Origin: Photobacterium alginatilyticum
GTDB lineage: Bacteria; Pseudomonadota; Gammaproteobacteria; Enterobacterales; Vibrionaceae
Assembly (NCBI RefSeq): GCF_009910675.1
Contig: NZ_RSEJ01000005.1
Coordinates: forward strand, 124,001 to 188,000
Reading direction: 5' to 3'
DNA length: 64,000 bases
Below are positions 10,594 through 19,339 of the stretch, one piece after another. The notes under the pieces are model-generated. The model made no database searches. It was not told the DNA's origin and was given only the letters and a program-made list of their open reading frames with translations. The first letter of the stretch is position 1; each line of letters begins with the position of its first letter. The position numbers and the translations under genes are program-made.

Positions 10594-13500
10594 ATGCCAA
10601 AACGTAATGACATTAAAAGTGTTCTGATTCTGGGTGCTGGCCCAATTGTTATCGGTCAGGCGTGTGAGTTTGACTATTCGGGCGCACAGGCCTGTAAGGC
10701 GCTGCGTGAGGAGGGATACCGCGTTATCCTGGTTAACTCCAACCCGGCTACCATCATGACCGACCCGAACATGGCCGATGCCACCTATATCGAGCCGATC
10801 CACTGGGAAGTGGTTCGCCGGATCATTGAGAAAGAACGTCCGGATGCTGTACTGCCGACCATGGGTGGTCAGACGGCGCTTAACTGTGCGCTGGATCTGG
10901 AAAAGCACGGTGTGCTTGAAGAATTCGGTGTCGAGATGATTGGTGCCACGGCTGATGCGATTGACAAGGCGGAAGACCGCTCGCGCTTCGATGCCGCAAT
11001 GAAATCAATCGGCCTTGAGTGTCCGCGCGCCGACACGGCGAAAACCATGGAAGAAGCCTACAAAGTCCTCGATATGGTTGGTTTCCCGTGTATTATCCGT
11101 CCTTCATTTACCATGGGCGGAACCGGTGGTGGTATCGCCTACAACAAAGAAGAGTTTGAAGAGATCTGCCGCCGCGGCCTGGATCTGTCGCCGACCAATG
11201 AACTGCTGATTGATGAATCGCTGATTGGTTGGAAAGAATACGAGATGGAAGTGGTTCGGGACAAGAACGATAACTGTATTATCGTCTGCTCTATCGAAAA
11301 CTTCGATGCGATGGGGATCCACACCGGTGACTCCATTACTGTCGCGCCGGCCCAGACGCTGACTGACAAAGAATACCAGCTGATGCGTAACGCCTCCCTG
11401 GCGGTACTGCGTGAAATCGGGGTAGAAACCGGTGGTTCAAACGTTCAGTTTGGTATCAACCCGAAAGATGGCCGTATGGTTATCATCGAGATGAACCCGC
11501 GTGTATCCCGCTCTTCTGCGTTGGCATCGAAAGCCACAGGCTTCCCGATTGCTAAAATCGCAGCCAAGCTGGCAATCGGCTTTACCCTTGATGAGCTGAT
11601 GAATGACATTACTGGCGGTGCAACACCTGCATCGTTCGAGCCGACAATCGACTACGTTGTTACCAAGATCCCTCGCTTCAACTTCGAGAAGTTTGCTGGT
11701 GCCAACGACCGTCTGACCACCCAGATGAAGTCTGTCGGTGAGGTGATGGCGATTGGCCGTAACCAGCAGGAGTCTCTGCAAAAAGCCCTTCGCGGCCTGG
11801 AAGTGGGTGCGACTGGCTTTGACGAAATGGTTGACCTTGATGCACCGGACTCGTTGACCAAGATCCGCCACGAGCTGAAGGATGCCGGTGCCGAGCGTAT
11901 TTGGTACGTTGCCGATGCCTTCCGTGCCGGCCTGTCGGTAGACGGTGTGTTCAATCTGACCAACATTGACCGTTGGTTCCTGGTTCAAATCGAAGATTTG
12001 GTCAAGCTTGAGGCACAAGTGAAAGAGGGCGGTTTTGCCGGCCTGAATGCAGATGTCCTCCGTCAGCTTAAGCGCAAGGGCTTTGCCGATGCGCGTCTGG
12101 CGAAGCTGCTGGGTGTTGCGGAAACTGAAATCCGCAAGCTGCGTGACCAGTATGATATTCACCCGGTCTATAAGCGTGTTGATACCTGTGCAGCCGAGTT
12201 CTCGTCGGACACGGCCTACATGTACTCCTCATATGACGAAGAGTGTGAAGCTAACCCGACGAACAATGACAAGATAATGGTACTGGGCGGCGGTCCAAAC
12301 CGTATCGGTCAGGGGATTGAGTTCGATTACTGCTGCGTACATGCCTCTCTGGCACTGCGAGAAGATGGTTTTGAAACTATCATGGTTAACTGTAACCCTG
12401 AGACGGTCTCAACCGACTATGATACTTCTGACCGCCTGTACTTCGAACCGGTAACGTTGGAAGATGTACTGGCAATTGCTCGTGTCGAAAAGCCAAAAGG
12501 TGTGATTGTGCAGTACGGTGGCCAGACGCCGCTGAAACTGGCGCGTGCCCTTGAGGCGGCGGGTGTGCCTATTATCGGTACCAGCCCGGATGCCATTGAC
12601 CGCGCAGAAGACCGTGAGCGTTTCCAGGCTGCGGTTGAACGTCTGGGCTTGTTGCAACCCGATAATGCCACGGTCACGACCATGGAGCAGGCCGTCGAGA
12701 AATCAAAAGAAATTGGTTTCCCGCTGGTCGTCCGCCCGTCATATGTACTGGGTGGTCGCGCGATGGAAATTGTTTATGACGAGTCTGATTTGCGCCGCTA
12801 CTTCAACGAAGCGGTGAGCGTGTCGAATGAATCACCAGTTCTGCTAGACCGCTTCCTGGACGATGCGACGGAAGTGGATATCGATGCGATTTGCGACGGC
12901 GAGCGCGTGGTGATTGGCGGTATCATGGAGCACATCGAACAGGCTGGCGTCCACTCGGGTGACTCGGCATGTTCACTGCCTGCTTACACCCTAAGCCAGG
13001 AGATTCAGGACGTGATGCGTCAGCAGGTTGAGAAGCTGGCATTCGAGCTGGGCGTTCGCGGTCTGATGAACACCCAGTTTGCGGTGAAGGACAATGATGT
13101 TTACCTGATTGAGGTGAACCCGCGTGCCGCGCGTACGGTACCGTTTGTCTCGAAGGCAACCGGCGCGCCGCTGGCGAAAATTGCCGCTCGTGTGATGGCT
13201 GGCCAGACGCTGGAATCCCAGGGTTTTACCAAGGAAATCATTCCTCCTTATTACTCGGTGAAAGAAGTGGTACTGCCGTTCAACAAGTTCCCGGGTGTTG
13301 ACCCGCTGTTGGGCCCTGAAATGCGCTCTACCGGCGAGGTGATGGGCGTGGGTGACACCTTTGCCGAAGCGTTTGCCAAGGCGGAGCTGGGTTGTGGCAA
13401 GGAGAAGCTGGCCAAGGGCCGTGCCTTGCTGTCTGTTCGTGGAAATGACAAACAGCGCGTGGTTGACCTGGCCTCTAAGCTGGTGAAACAGGGCTACGAG

Positions 13501-13818
13501 CTGGACGCAACTCACGGCACAGCCGTTGTGTTGGGTGAAGCGGGTATCAACCCTCGCTTGGTGAACAAGGTACACGAAGGCCGTCCTCATATCCTTGACC
13601 GTATCAAGAACAATGAGTACTCCTACATTGTGAACACCGCCGAAGGGCGTCAGGCAATTGAAGACTCGAAGGTACTTCGTCGCGGCGCACTGGCTGAAAA
13701 GGTGAACTATACCACCACCCTTAATGCTGCTTTTGCTACCTGTATGGCCTGGACTGCCGATGACCGTAATAAGGTGACATCGGTACAGGAGCTTCATGCA
13801 CGTGTTAACAACGCCTAA
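10594..13818 (+). CDS. carB: carbamoyl-phosphate synthase large subunit
   Basis: CarB makes carbamoyl phosphate from bicarbonate, ammonia and two ATP. The 1074-residue protein shows the internal duplication of the family: two ATP-grasp halves, each starting with a glycine-rich GPI/GPNRIGQ.EFDY motif (near residues 15 and 565). It also has a C-terminal MGS-like allosteric domain (about 935-1074), where UMP, IMP and ornithine act. It follows carA by 16 bases in one operon closed by a terminator. Confidence 0.98.
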   Translation: MPKRNDIKSVLILGAGPIVIGQACEFDYSGAQACKALREEGYRVILVNSNPATIMTDPNMADATYIEPIHWEVVRRIIEKERPDAVLPTMGGQTALNCALDLEKHGVLEEFGVEMIGATADAIDKAEDRSRFDAAMKSIGLECPRADTAKTMEEAYKVLDMVGFPCIIRPSFTMGGTGGGIAYNKEEFEEICRRGLDLSPTNELLIDESLIGWKEYEMEVVRDKNDNCIIVCSIENFDAMGIHTGDSITVAPAQTLTDKEYQLMRNASLAVLREIGVETGGSNVQFGINPKDGRMVIIEMNPRVSRSSALASKATGFPIAKIAAKLAIGFTLDELMNDITGGATPASFEPTIDYVVTKIPRFNFEKFAGANDRLTTQMKSVGEVMAIGRNQQESLQKALRGLEVGATGFDEMVDLDAPDSLTKIRHELKDAGAERIWYVADAFRAGLSVDGVFNLTNIDRWFLVQIEDLVKLEAQVKEGGFAGLNADVLRQLKRKGFADARLAKLLGVAETEIRKLRDQYDIHPVYKRVDTCAAEFSSDTAYMYSSYDEECEANPTNNDKIMVLGGGPNRIGQGIEFDYCCVHASLALREDGFETIMVNCNPETVSTDYDTSDRLYFEPVTLEDVLAIARVEKPKGVIVQYGGQTPLKLARALEAAGVPIIGTSPDAIDRAEDRERFQAAVERLGLLQPDNATVTTMEQAVEKSKEIGFPLVVRPSYVLGGRAMEIVYDESDLRRYFNEAVSVSNESPVLLDRFLDDATEVDIDAICDGERVVIGGIMEHIEQAGVHSGDSACSLPAYTLSQEIQDVMRQQVEKLAFELGVRGLMNTQFAVKDNDVYLIEVNPRAARTVPFVSKATGAPLAKIAARVMAGQTLESQGFTKEIIPPYYSVKEVVLPFNKFPGVDPLLGPEMRSTGEVMGVGDTFAEAFAKAELGCGKEKLAKGRALLSVRGNDKQRVVDLASKLVKQGYELDATHGTAVVLGEAGINPRLVNKVHEGRPHILDRIKNNEYSYIVNTAEGRQAIEDSKVLRRGALAEKVNYTTTLNAAFATCMAWTADDRNKVTSVQELHARVNNA

Positions 13819-13842
13819 CCGGTCGTTATCGCTATAAACCTG

Positions 13843-13867
13843 CAGCCCGCCTTGTGCGGGCTGTTTT
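13843..13867 (+). terminator. terminator after carAB
   Basis: The stem CAGCCCGC / GCGGGCTG (13843-13850 / 13856-13863) with a CTTGT loop is followed by TTTT. It ends the carAB transcript, so the mgtE leader downstream needs the separate promoter noted at 13927. Confidence 0.85.
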
Positions 13868-13926
13868 ATTATTGCCACCCAAATGATGGCATTCATATTT
13901 TGTGTCAAATTCGCAGCGGATACTGC

Positions 13927-13954
13927 TTGAACTGATAACTGAATTGCGTACAAT
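13927..13954 (+). promoter_or_regulatory. putative promoter of the mgtE leader
   Basis: TTGAAC (13927-13932) and TACAAT (13949-13954) are spaced by 16 bases. Initiation near 13961 would give a 5' leader of about 385 bases before mgtE, with the 17-codon leader ORF starting about 35 bases from the RNA end. The boxes are seen; the start site is inferred. Confidence 0.5.
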
Positions 13955-13984
13955 TGGCGGCGTCGCATAAGCGATAAATTTTTT

Positions 13985-14092
13985 GGAGACTTTAATGAAC
14001 GATACCGACCATCCCCCGAGTATGAAGGTGGAAAATCAAACCCGCTAGCGGTGTCGGTCTCCTGTGATTCCGAGCCTGCCCGGGTTCGGAAT
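13985..14092 (+). promoter_or_regulatory. mgtE 5' leader with competing RNA pairings
   Basis: The leader-peptide ribosome-binding site GGAGAC (13985-13990) is exactly complementary to GTCTCC (14057-14062), just after the leader stop. An overlapping GTCGGT (14053-14058) is complementary to ACCGAC inside the leader ORF (14004-14009). The two pairings share bases and cannot form together. A third hairpin (ATTCCGAGCC / GGTTCGGAAT, 14067-14092) lies downstream, followed by a pyrimidine-rich, G-poor tract to about 14175. Complementarity is seen directly; the switch function is inferred. I do not recognise an M-box here. Confidence 0.5.
13995..14048 (+). CDS. 17-residue leader peptide upstream of mgtE (MgtL-like candidate)
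   Basis: An ATG 4 bases after a good ribosome-binding site (TTTGGAGAC, 13982-13990) opens a 17-codon frame, MNDTDHPPSMKVENQTR, ending in TAG. The N-terminal mix of acidic residues and prolines (D, D, H-P-P) recalls enteric MgtL, a 17-residue acidic/proline-rich peptide whose translation falters at low magnesium and thereby turns on mgtA. The sequences are not alignable beyond that design, so homology is not claimed. Placement between a promoter and a magnesium transporter is the main support. Translation has not been shown. Confidence 0.5.
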   Translation: MNDTDHPPSMKVENQTR

Positions 14093-14344
14093 AGTATGTC
14101 TCTGTATCTCTCTTCTTTGATACCTTTTCTGACAAACCATTCCTGGTTTTCTTGCCTATTTCTCAATAGTGAATGTCGCTAATTTGTAATGAATGACAGG
14201 CTTTATGCTGTCGGCTATCTGGGCTTATTTGCTGCCCGGTTCCGGTAGTATTCGGCACATTTATGCTGGTGTATAGCGCCATTCTGGTGGTCGTTACCCA
14301 TGCTACGCCTGAGAGGGCGGGCATTGCCAATCGGGAGATTCGCC

Positions 14345-15199
14345 ATGGCGGTAATGAACTATGCAGCTCAGTCTGTAGCTGCAACAGAAAATCTTGGTCA
14401 GAATGATGTTCTGGCAGTACGTAATGCCTTTTTGAAATACAACATTGAAGAGCAGGCCACTCTGCTGGCGAGAATGCCGATTTCAGAGGCGATTGCAGTG
14501 TTACATGAGTGTCCGTTGCGTCATGTCCAGACGCTGCTGGATCTGTTGGATGAGATGAACGAACATGTTCGGATGCGTCATTTGGCCAACGGGCTTGGCT
14601 TGATCTGCTCTGAAGCCGAACCGGCCGGACACTACCTGAAAAACAGTGTGTTCAGTCACGTCCGCGAGCGTATCGGCTGGATTGTAGGCTTAGCGCTGCT
14701 GGGGATTGTCTCGGGCCTCATTATTTCCCACTACGAAGATACCTTGAGCCAACTGGTATTGCTGGCAATTTATATGCCGGTGATCGCTGCTGCCGGGGGA
14801 AACACCGGCTCTCAGGCTGCCACGTTGGTGGTCAGGGCGTTGGCGATGGAAGAAATACGGTGCCGGGATTGGGTGGCCGTGATGTGGAAAGAGTTCCGGG
14901 TCGCGATTGTGATCGCTGCGGTACTGGCCGTGGTGATTGTCGGCCGGGTGCTGATGTTCAGCGATGGTACGGCTCTGCCGATGGGGATGCAGTTGCATGA
15001 TATTGCGCTGGCAATCGGCATGGCTATCTCGCTGCAGGTTGTCCTCTCGACGACTGTCGGTGGTATCTTGCCAATGATCGCGAGGGCTTGTCGACTGGAT
15101 CCGGCAGTGCTGGTCAGCCCGGTGCTGGCTTCGGTGGTTGATATTACCGGGATGATGATCTACTTCACCACGGTAAATTGGATGCTGGGTCTGGCGTAA
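14345..15199 (+). CDS. mgtE: MgtE-type magnesium transporter lacking CBS domains
   Basis: MgtE is a Mg2+ channel/transporter of the inner membrane. This 284-residue form has a shortened N-terminal helical domain (about residues 15-95). It runs directly into five membrane segments with the family signature AAGGNTGSQAAT near residue 150 and a conserved aspartate in SVVDITGMM near the end. The tandem CBS domains that gate ordinary MgtE (about 450 residues) are absent. I chose ATG 14345, which has GGGAG at 14331-14335; an upstream in-frame ATG at 14300 would add 15 arginine-rich residues without a ribosome-binding site. Missing CBS sensors make control at the RNA leader more plausible. Confidence 0.88.
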   Translation: MAVMNYAAQSVAATENLGQNDVLAVRNAFLKYNIEEQATLLARMPISEAIAVLHECPLRHVQTLLDLLDEMNEHVRMRHLANGLGLICSEAEPAGHYLKNSVFSHVRERIGWIVGLALLGIVSGLIISHYEDTLSQLVLLAIYMPVIAAAGGNTGSQAATLVVRALAMEEIRCRDWVAVMWKEFRVAIVIAAVLAVVIVGRVLMFSDGTALPMGMQLHDIALAIGMAISLQVVLSTTVGGILPMIARACRLDPAVLVSPVLASVVDITGMMIYFTTVNWMLGLA

Positions 15200-15201
15200 G
15201 T

Positions 15202-15274
15202 TTTGTGCCCCTATAGTAGGGGCACAAACTTTGAGGACGCTGTTTTAGTCCCCTCCCCCTTGAAAATGGGGAGG
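15202..15274. terminator. two hairpins between mgtE and dacB (convergent genes)
   Basis: A 10-bp perfect stem TTTGTGCCCC / GGGGCACAAA (15202-15211 / 15219-15228) starts immediately after the mgtE stop. A second stem CCTCCCC / GGGGAGG (15252-15258 / 15268-15274) follows. Neither has a clear T-run on either strand. They probably end both convergent transcripts or mark 3' ends after trimming. Confidence 0.5.
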
Positions 15275-15311
15275 ATCATTCTTTGTTCTCTTAAAGTATC
15301 GAAAAACACCG

Positions 15312-16736
15312 TTAGAAACTCTCATACAAGCTTCGATACAATTCTCTTTCAAAATGCTCAATGGGTGGCGCGACCTTCGGAGCTCCTTCCTCAGGTTCTT
15401 CTGGGTGGTAGTTGGTCACAAACTGGACGAACAGCAACTGTTTGCCTGATTGGGCCGTAATAAGCCCGGCGAGGTTGTAGGTGCCGAATAGCGAGCCGCT
15501 TTTGGCTGCTATCTTGCCTTGGAGCGGCTGATGGCGGATGCTTTGGCGGTAGTGTAAGGTCCCGCTTTTTCCGCTTACCGGCAATGTGCTGAGCAAGTTG
15601 AGCTGCTTGTCATTCTGGTAGAGGTAAGTGATCACTTCCATCATCTGGGCCGCCGAAACCCTGTTGTTGCGCGACAGACCGGAACCGTCGACCAGTACGG
15701 CCTTGCTCAAATCAATCCTCGCTTTTTCATTCAAGATCGCCTTGATAGCGGCCACACCATTACTAAAGCTGCCCGGCTGCTTGAAATATTGACCGCCAAG
15801 AGTCTTTGCCAGGTTGTCTGCGATCAAGTTATCGGAGTCCTTGACCATAGTATCGAGTAACAAAGGGAGCGGGTCGGACTGATGGCGGGCTATGCGCTTG
15901 CCCCGAGCCGTATCATCACGAACGATTTTACCTTCAAAGCCAATACCTAAGCGTTTGAGTTCGCTGCGGATCACTGCCTCGGCATAGAGCTCGGTATTTT
16001 GCACTGCGAAGTTAAGGGGCAATGGCTGGCTGCGTTTAGGTAAGCACCCACTTAGCCGGTAGGTATTGCTATTATCGGTAACCAGAGTTAAATCGCAGTA
16101 GCGTGCTTTTTGTTGTTCCTTGCTGACAATCACCGCATCTGTCGTGACCCTGACAGGCTGGTGGGCTGGCACATTGATTCGTGTTATCTGGCCAAGTCCC
16201 TTGTTGCTGTATAGGGCACCCTGGACACAGTTGTGCTCCAGCGAAATGCTGCTGGCAGGGGCGCTGTAGCAAACCCCGAGAATGTCCCAGGGCCATCCTG
16301 GTGCCCGCTCATAGCCGCTAAATACAGCTCCATTGAGCACGATGTTTCCTTTAACCTGATTGATTTTAGCTTTTTTTAGCTGGGCCAGCAGAGCGGCCAG
16401 CTGCGGGCGAGACAGGGTCGGATCGCCGCTAAAGCGAACGATAATATCGTCACCGCTGTGCTCTAAATCGGTGGTAAAGCGAAAGCTGTCACCCAGGTAG
16501 AGTTTGGCTGCCAGTGCGGTGATGAGTTTTTGGGTACTGGCTGGAGCCTGGAGCTGTTTTTCTCGCTGGGAGTACATCACCTGGCCGCTCGCCGGATCGA
16601 CAACTATCAGGGCGGCGTCATGGCCTCCTGGTAAGTGTTTGATTGCAGTCTGGGGGGGAAAGTTGGCCAATACGGGTTGGCTAAGCAGCAGGCCTAGCAA
16701 TAGGGGAAAAGCACGGAGCATTAAGTTAATAACCAT
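15312..16736 (-). CDS. dacB: D-alanyl-D-alanine carboxypeptidase/endopeptidase (PBP4)
   Basis: Periplasmic class C penicillin-binding protein that trims peptidoglycan stem peptides. The 474-residue protein has an N-terminal signal peptide ending near ...QPVLA and the three active-site motifs: S67-T-Q-K70, S301-D-N303 and K390-S-G-T393. The long insert between the first two motifs is typical of the DacB family. Start 16736 is the first ATG; ATG 16721, five codons later, gives a tighter signal peptide and is equally possible, as neither has a strong ribosome-binding site. It lies downstream of the porin gene, as in Vibrio. Confidence 0.95.
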   Translation of the reverse strand: MVINLMLRAFPLLLGLLLSQPVLANFPPQTAIKHLPGGHDAALIVVDPASGQVMYSQREKQLQAPASTQKLITALAAKLYLGDSFRFTTDLEHSGDDIIVRFSGDPTLSRPQLAALLAQLKKAKINQVKGNIVLNGAVFSGYERAPGWPWDILGVCYSAPASSISLEHNCVQGALYSNKGLGQITRINVPAHQPVRVTTDAVIVSKEQQKARYCDLTLVTDNSNTYRLSGCLPKRSQPLPLNFAVQNTELYAEAVIRSELKRLGIGFEGKIVRDDTARGKRIARHQSDPLPLLLDTMVKDSDNLIADNLAKTLGGQYFKQPGSFSNGVAAIKAILNEKARIDLSKAVLVDGSGLSRNNRVSAAQMMEVITYLYQNDKQLNLLSTLPVSGKSGTLHYRQSIRHQPLQGKIAAKSGSLFGTYNLAGLITAQSGKQLLFVQFVTNYHPEEPEEGAPKVAPPIEHFERELYRSLYESF

Positions 16737-16763
16737 ATGAAAGTCGTTTAACTATCATAGCGC

Positions 16764-16795
16764 AAAAAGGCGCCGACCCGAAGGTCTGCGCCCTT
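16764..16795 (-). terminator. terminator after the porin gene
   Basis: On the minus strand GGCGC-A-GACC pairs with GGTC-G-GCGCC around a TTCG loop (one mismatch) and is followed by TTTTT. It separates the highly expressed porin gene from dacB. Confidence 0.8.
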
Positions 16796-16827
16796 ATTAG
16801 CATGTAGCCTTGCTAATCCAGTCGGGA

Positions 16828-17835
16828 TTAGAAGTCGTAACGTGCACCCAGTACGAACTCGTCAGATGTCTTCGCTTTAGTAATGCCAACAGTAGAATCT
16901 GTGTCTAGGTTGTTGAACTTGTATGAAGCGTAAGTACGGAAGTTCTTGTTGAAGTAGTGAGTTGCGTCAACAGCGATAGAATCACGTAGATCCTTGTCGT
17001 TGTTTGAGTCTTCCAGGTAGTTGTAAGTCGCGATGAATACTGTGTTGCCCATCGTGTAAGATGCAGCAAATTCATAGCCCTTAGACTCTTCAACGTTCAG
17101 GCCGTGTACTTCAGTGTTTTCTGCGTCCTGGTATAGACCTGCAAAGTAGAAGTCACCGATAGTGTAAGAAATTGCACCGAATGCCTGTTTGCCAGTTTCA
17201 GTGTTTAGTACAGCCTGACCGTCCTGCTCGCCGTAACCTGCACCGAATGCCAGGCCCATGTCCATTGCGTACATTGCCGCAAGAGAGTAGCCGTCAACAT
17301 CGTAAGTGCCGTTAGCGTTTTCGTTTTCGCCAGTGAACACATAGTTTGCTTTAACTGTCAGGTTGTTGCCTGAAAGGTCGAAAGAACCAACGTAAGCAAG
17401 GTTGTTGCTTGTACGGTCAGCTGCGGCTAGTTTGTTACCCGCTTCGTTACCGTGGAAAGCCATGATATCAGTGAAGTCTGTTAGCATGCCCAGAGAGCCG
17501 TCAGTCTTACCGTAGCGAACCTGGCCGAACTCGCCGCCGATACCAGCATTCAGGTGACGGTTGTCAAGATCATTGCCGTCAGTGTATTCGCCTTCCCAGA
17601 AGCCGATACCGTAGATGTCTTCAGTGATGTCAGTTTTACCTGCGATGTTCACACGAACACGGGTTGCGTCAGTAACTTTGCTGTCACCCGCTTCGTTATC
17701 AGCCATAACCATACGAGCTTCAAAACGACCGCCTACTGCCAGGCTAGAAGTTTCGTCAGAGTAGACTTCTGCCGCTGTTGCTGCGCCCGAGATTGATGCT
17801 GCTGCTACTGCCAAAGCAATCAGTTTCTTGTTCAT
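16828..17835 (-). CDS. ompU: OmpU-type general porin
   Basis: Outer-membrane trimeric porin, 335 residues. It starts with a signal peptide cleaved near GAATAA/EVY and has alternating beta-strand sequence with many Y, G and N. It ends in the C-terminal phenylalanine (GARYDF) needed for outer-membrane insertion. The dacB-porin-greA order matches the ompU locus of Vibrio cholerae, and Photobacterium OmpL-type porins belong to the same family, so the exact name is uncertain. A clear AAAGGA ribosome-binding site precedes the ATG. In Vibrio this gene is controlled by ToxR; the upstream region holds a direct-repeat candidate site. Confidence 0.9.
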   Translation of the reverse strand: MNKKLIALAVAAASISGAATAAEVYSDETSSLAVGGRFEARMVMADNEAGDSKVTDATRVRVNIAGKTDITEDIYGIGFWEGEYTDGNDLDNRHLNAGIGGEFGQVRYGKTDGSLGMLTDFTDIMAFHGNEAGNKLAAADRTSNNLAYVGSFDLSGNNLTVKANYVFTGENENANGTYDVDGYSLAAMYAMDMGLAFGAGYGEQDGQAVLNTETGKQAFGAISYTIGDFYFAGLYQDAENTEVHGLNVEESKGYEFAASYTMGNTVFIATYNYLEDSNNDKDLRDSIAVDATHYFNKNFRTYASYKFNNLDTDSTVGITKAKTSDEFVLGARYDF

Positions 17836-18318
17836 TGTCGAATCCTTTTGGAATTATTTTGTTGTATGCATGAGAGTGCTAAATGCATGGTGTTCTTTTT
17901 ACTGGTTATTGCAGGCAGACAGTTAGTAAAAAAAACTGAAAAATACTTTTCCGGAATACTTTTTGGTGTTTTTTGGTTCTAAAAGCTGTTCTTTATCAGG
18001 TGTTTATACTTAAGTGGGAAAGTTCTCTACCGAGATGGGCTTTTAGTTGTCTTTAGAAATGATTGATATTTTCTTGTGGTACTTATTTTGTAAGATTGAT
18101 TATATTTGTGAACTAATCCACATTAAAATCAGTCAGGTTCCTGTAGGAAGAAAAGCCTTATATTACCGGAGACAGTATCTAGGGTGATCTCTTGCTCATC
18201 TTTGTTTAAAATGAATTCTGTTCCCTATTAACGATGTTGGTTCAGCATGGAGCTGGACTAGCTTTTTTTTGCCCAAAATAGTGCTAGGTACTATACGGGG
18301 TTTGAGGTAAGTAAAGTT
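17836..18318. other. 483-bp divergent porin/greA control region
   Basis: The porin side contains two copies of AATACTTTT (17942-17950 and 17955-17963) as a direct repeat with period 13, upstream of AT-rich DNA that must hold the porin promoter. A TACTAT -10-like element lies near 18289-18294 and a GAGG (18304-18307) ribosome-binding site precedes greA. I see no small ORF with a convincing start. The length is more than two short promoters need and could hold a small RNA; nothing in the sequence proves one. Confidence 0.5.
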
Positions 18319-18792
18319 ATGGATAAGGTTCCAATGACGGTACGCGGTGAGAAGATGCTGCGTGATGAACTGGATGCATTAATGAAGCGCCGTCCTATTA
18401 TCTCTCAGGCGATTGGTGAGGCTCGTGAGCTGGGTGACCTGAAGGAAAATGCCGAGTACCATGCTGCACGCGAAGAGCAGGGTATCTGTGAAGCGCAGAT
18501 CCGCGATATCGAATATAAGCTATCGGTGGCTCAGGTGATTGATGTCACCAAGATGGAGAACACCGGTAAGGTTATCTTTGGTGTGACTGTGACGCTGATC
18601 GATGTTGATACCGAAGATGAAGTTAAATACCAGATTGTTGGTGACGATGAAGCAGACATCAAGGCGGGCCGGATCTCGGTCAACTCGCCGATTGCGCGCG
18701 GTCTAATTGGTAAAATGCAGGACGATGAAGTGGTCATTACCACGCCTGGTGGTCAAAAAGAGTTCGAAATTGCGGAAGTGTCGTACCTCTAA
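18319..18792 (+). CDS. greA: transcription elongation factor GreA
   Basis: GreA enters the secondary channel of RNA polymerase and stimulates cleavage of backtracked RNA. The 157-residue protein has the N-terminal coiled coil (about 10-75, with the acidic [16 protein letters not shown] tip at about residue 36-51) and the FKBP-like C-terminal domain ([16 protein letters not shown]). Full family length. It converges with yhbY through a shared terminator. Confidence 0.97.
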   Translation: MDKVPMTVRGEKMLRDELDALMKRRPIISQAIGEARELGDLKENAEYHAAREEQGICEAQIRDIEYKLSVAQVIDVTKMENTGKVIFGVTVTLIDVDTEDEVKYQIVGDDEADIKAGRISVNSPIARGLIGKMQDDEVVITTPGGQKEFEIAEVSYL

Positions 18793-18876
18793 TTGGCAGC
18801 AGATGCGCTTTTATTGTTAGTGAATGTAACAACGGATTGCGGTAGATAGTGGCGCTCCGTGCCATTATCTGGGTGT

Positions 18877-18904
18877 AAAAAAGGCCGCGTCGGCGGCCTT
18901 TTTT
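18877..18904. terminator. bidirectional terminator between greA and yhbY
   Basis: AAAAAAGGCCGC / GCGGCCTTTTTT with a GTCG loop gives a T-run on both strands. The yhbY stop codon (18905-18903) lies inside the 3' arm, so the two transcripts end on top of each other. Confidence 0.92.
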
Positions 18905-19199
18905 ATTTGCGAGGAAGTTCGATTTTACGCTCTTCGCTCGGGCGGTAAAGAACAAGTGTCTTACCGATAACTTGTACTTTTTCTGCTTTCGTTTCACGAA
19001 CAATTGCATCGACGATCAAAACTTTTGTTTCACGTTCTTCTGCAGCAACCTTAACCTTGATAAGTTCATGGTGGTCAAGCGCGAGTTCGATTTCGGCCAG
19101 AACCGCTTCTGTCAGGCCGTTTGCACCCATAAGGACAACAGGCTTTAGGTTGTGGGCAAGACCCTTCAGGTATTGCTTCTGTTTGGTGCTTAGGTTCAT
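18903..19199 (-). CDS. yhbY: YhbY, CRM-domain RNA-binding protein linked to ribosome assembly
   Basis: Small (98-residue) protein made of one CRM domain, which binds pre-50S particles. It begins MNLSTKQKQYLKGLAHNLKP and contains the GANGLTEAVLAEIELALDHHELIKV core, which includes the family GxxG-like turn. It is divergent from rlmE and convergent with greA, the same order as in E. coli and Vibrio. Confidence 0.94.
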   Translation of the reverse strand: MNLSTKQKQYLKGLAHNLKPVVLMGANGLTEAVLAEIELALDHHELIKVKVAAEERETKVLIVDAIVRETKAEKVQVIGKTLVLYRPSEERKIELPRK

Positions 19200-19339
19200 G
19201 GAGACTCTATTTTTTGATGATAAGGGTTGAAAACACGGTATTCTAACGCCATCTAGTCTAGAAGACTAATTTGTTTAGTATACGTCACTGTAAAGTGGTC
19301 GAGTATACTTTATAAGTACGCTAACTCATTAGGTAAATC

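Noticed and set aside
11437-12162. Long minus-strand ORF inside carB
   Set aside because: Shadow frame of a strongly coding gene; no start signals or domain.
14300-14344. Upstream ATG for mgtE
   Set aside because: Adds 15 arginine-rich residues without a ribosome-binding site, while ATG 14345 has a well-spaced GGGAG.
13961-14344. M-box or ykoK-type riboswitch before mgtE
   Set aside because: I could not find the conserved M-box segments; the leader is better explained by a short ORF with competing helices.
15203-15460. 85-codon plus-strand ORF after mgtE
   Set aside because: Runs through the hairpins and into the 3' end of dacB; no ribosome-binding site.
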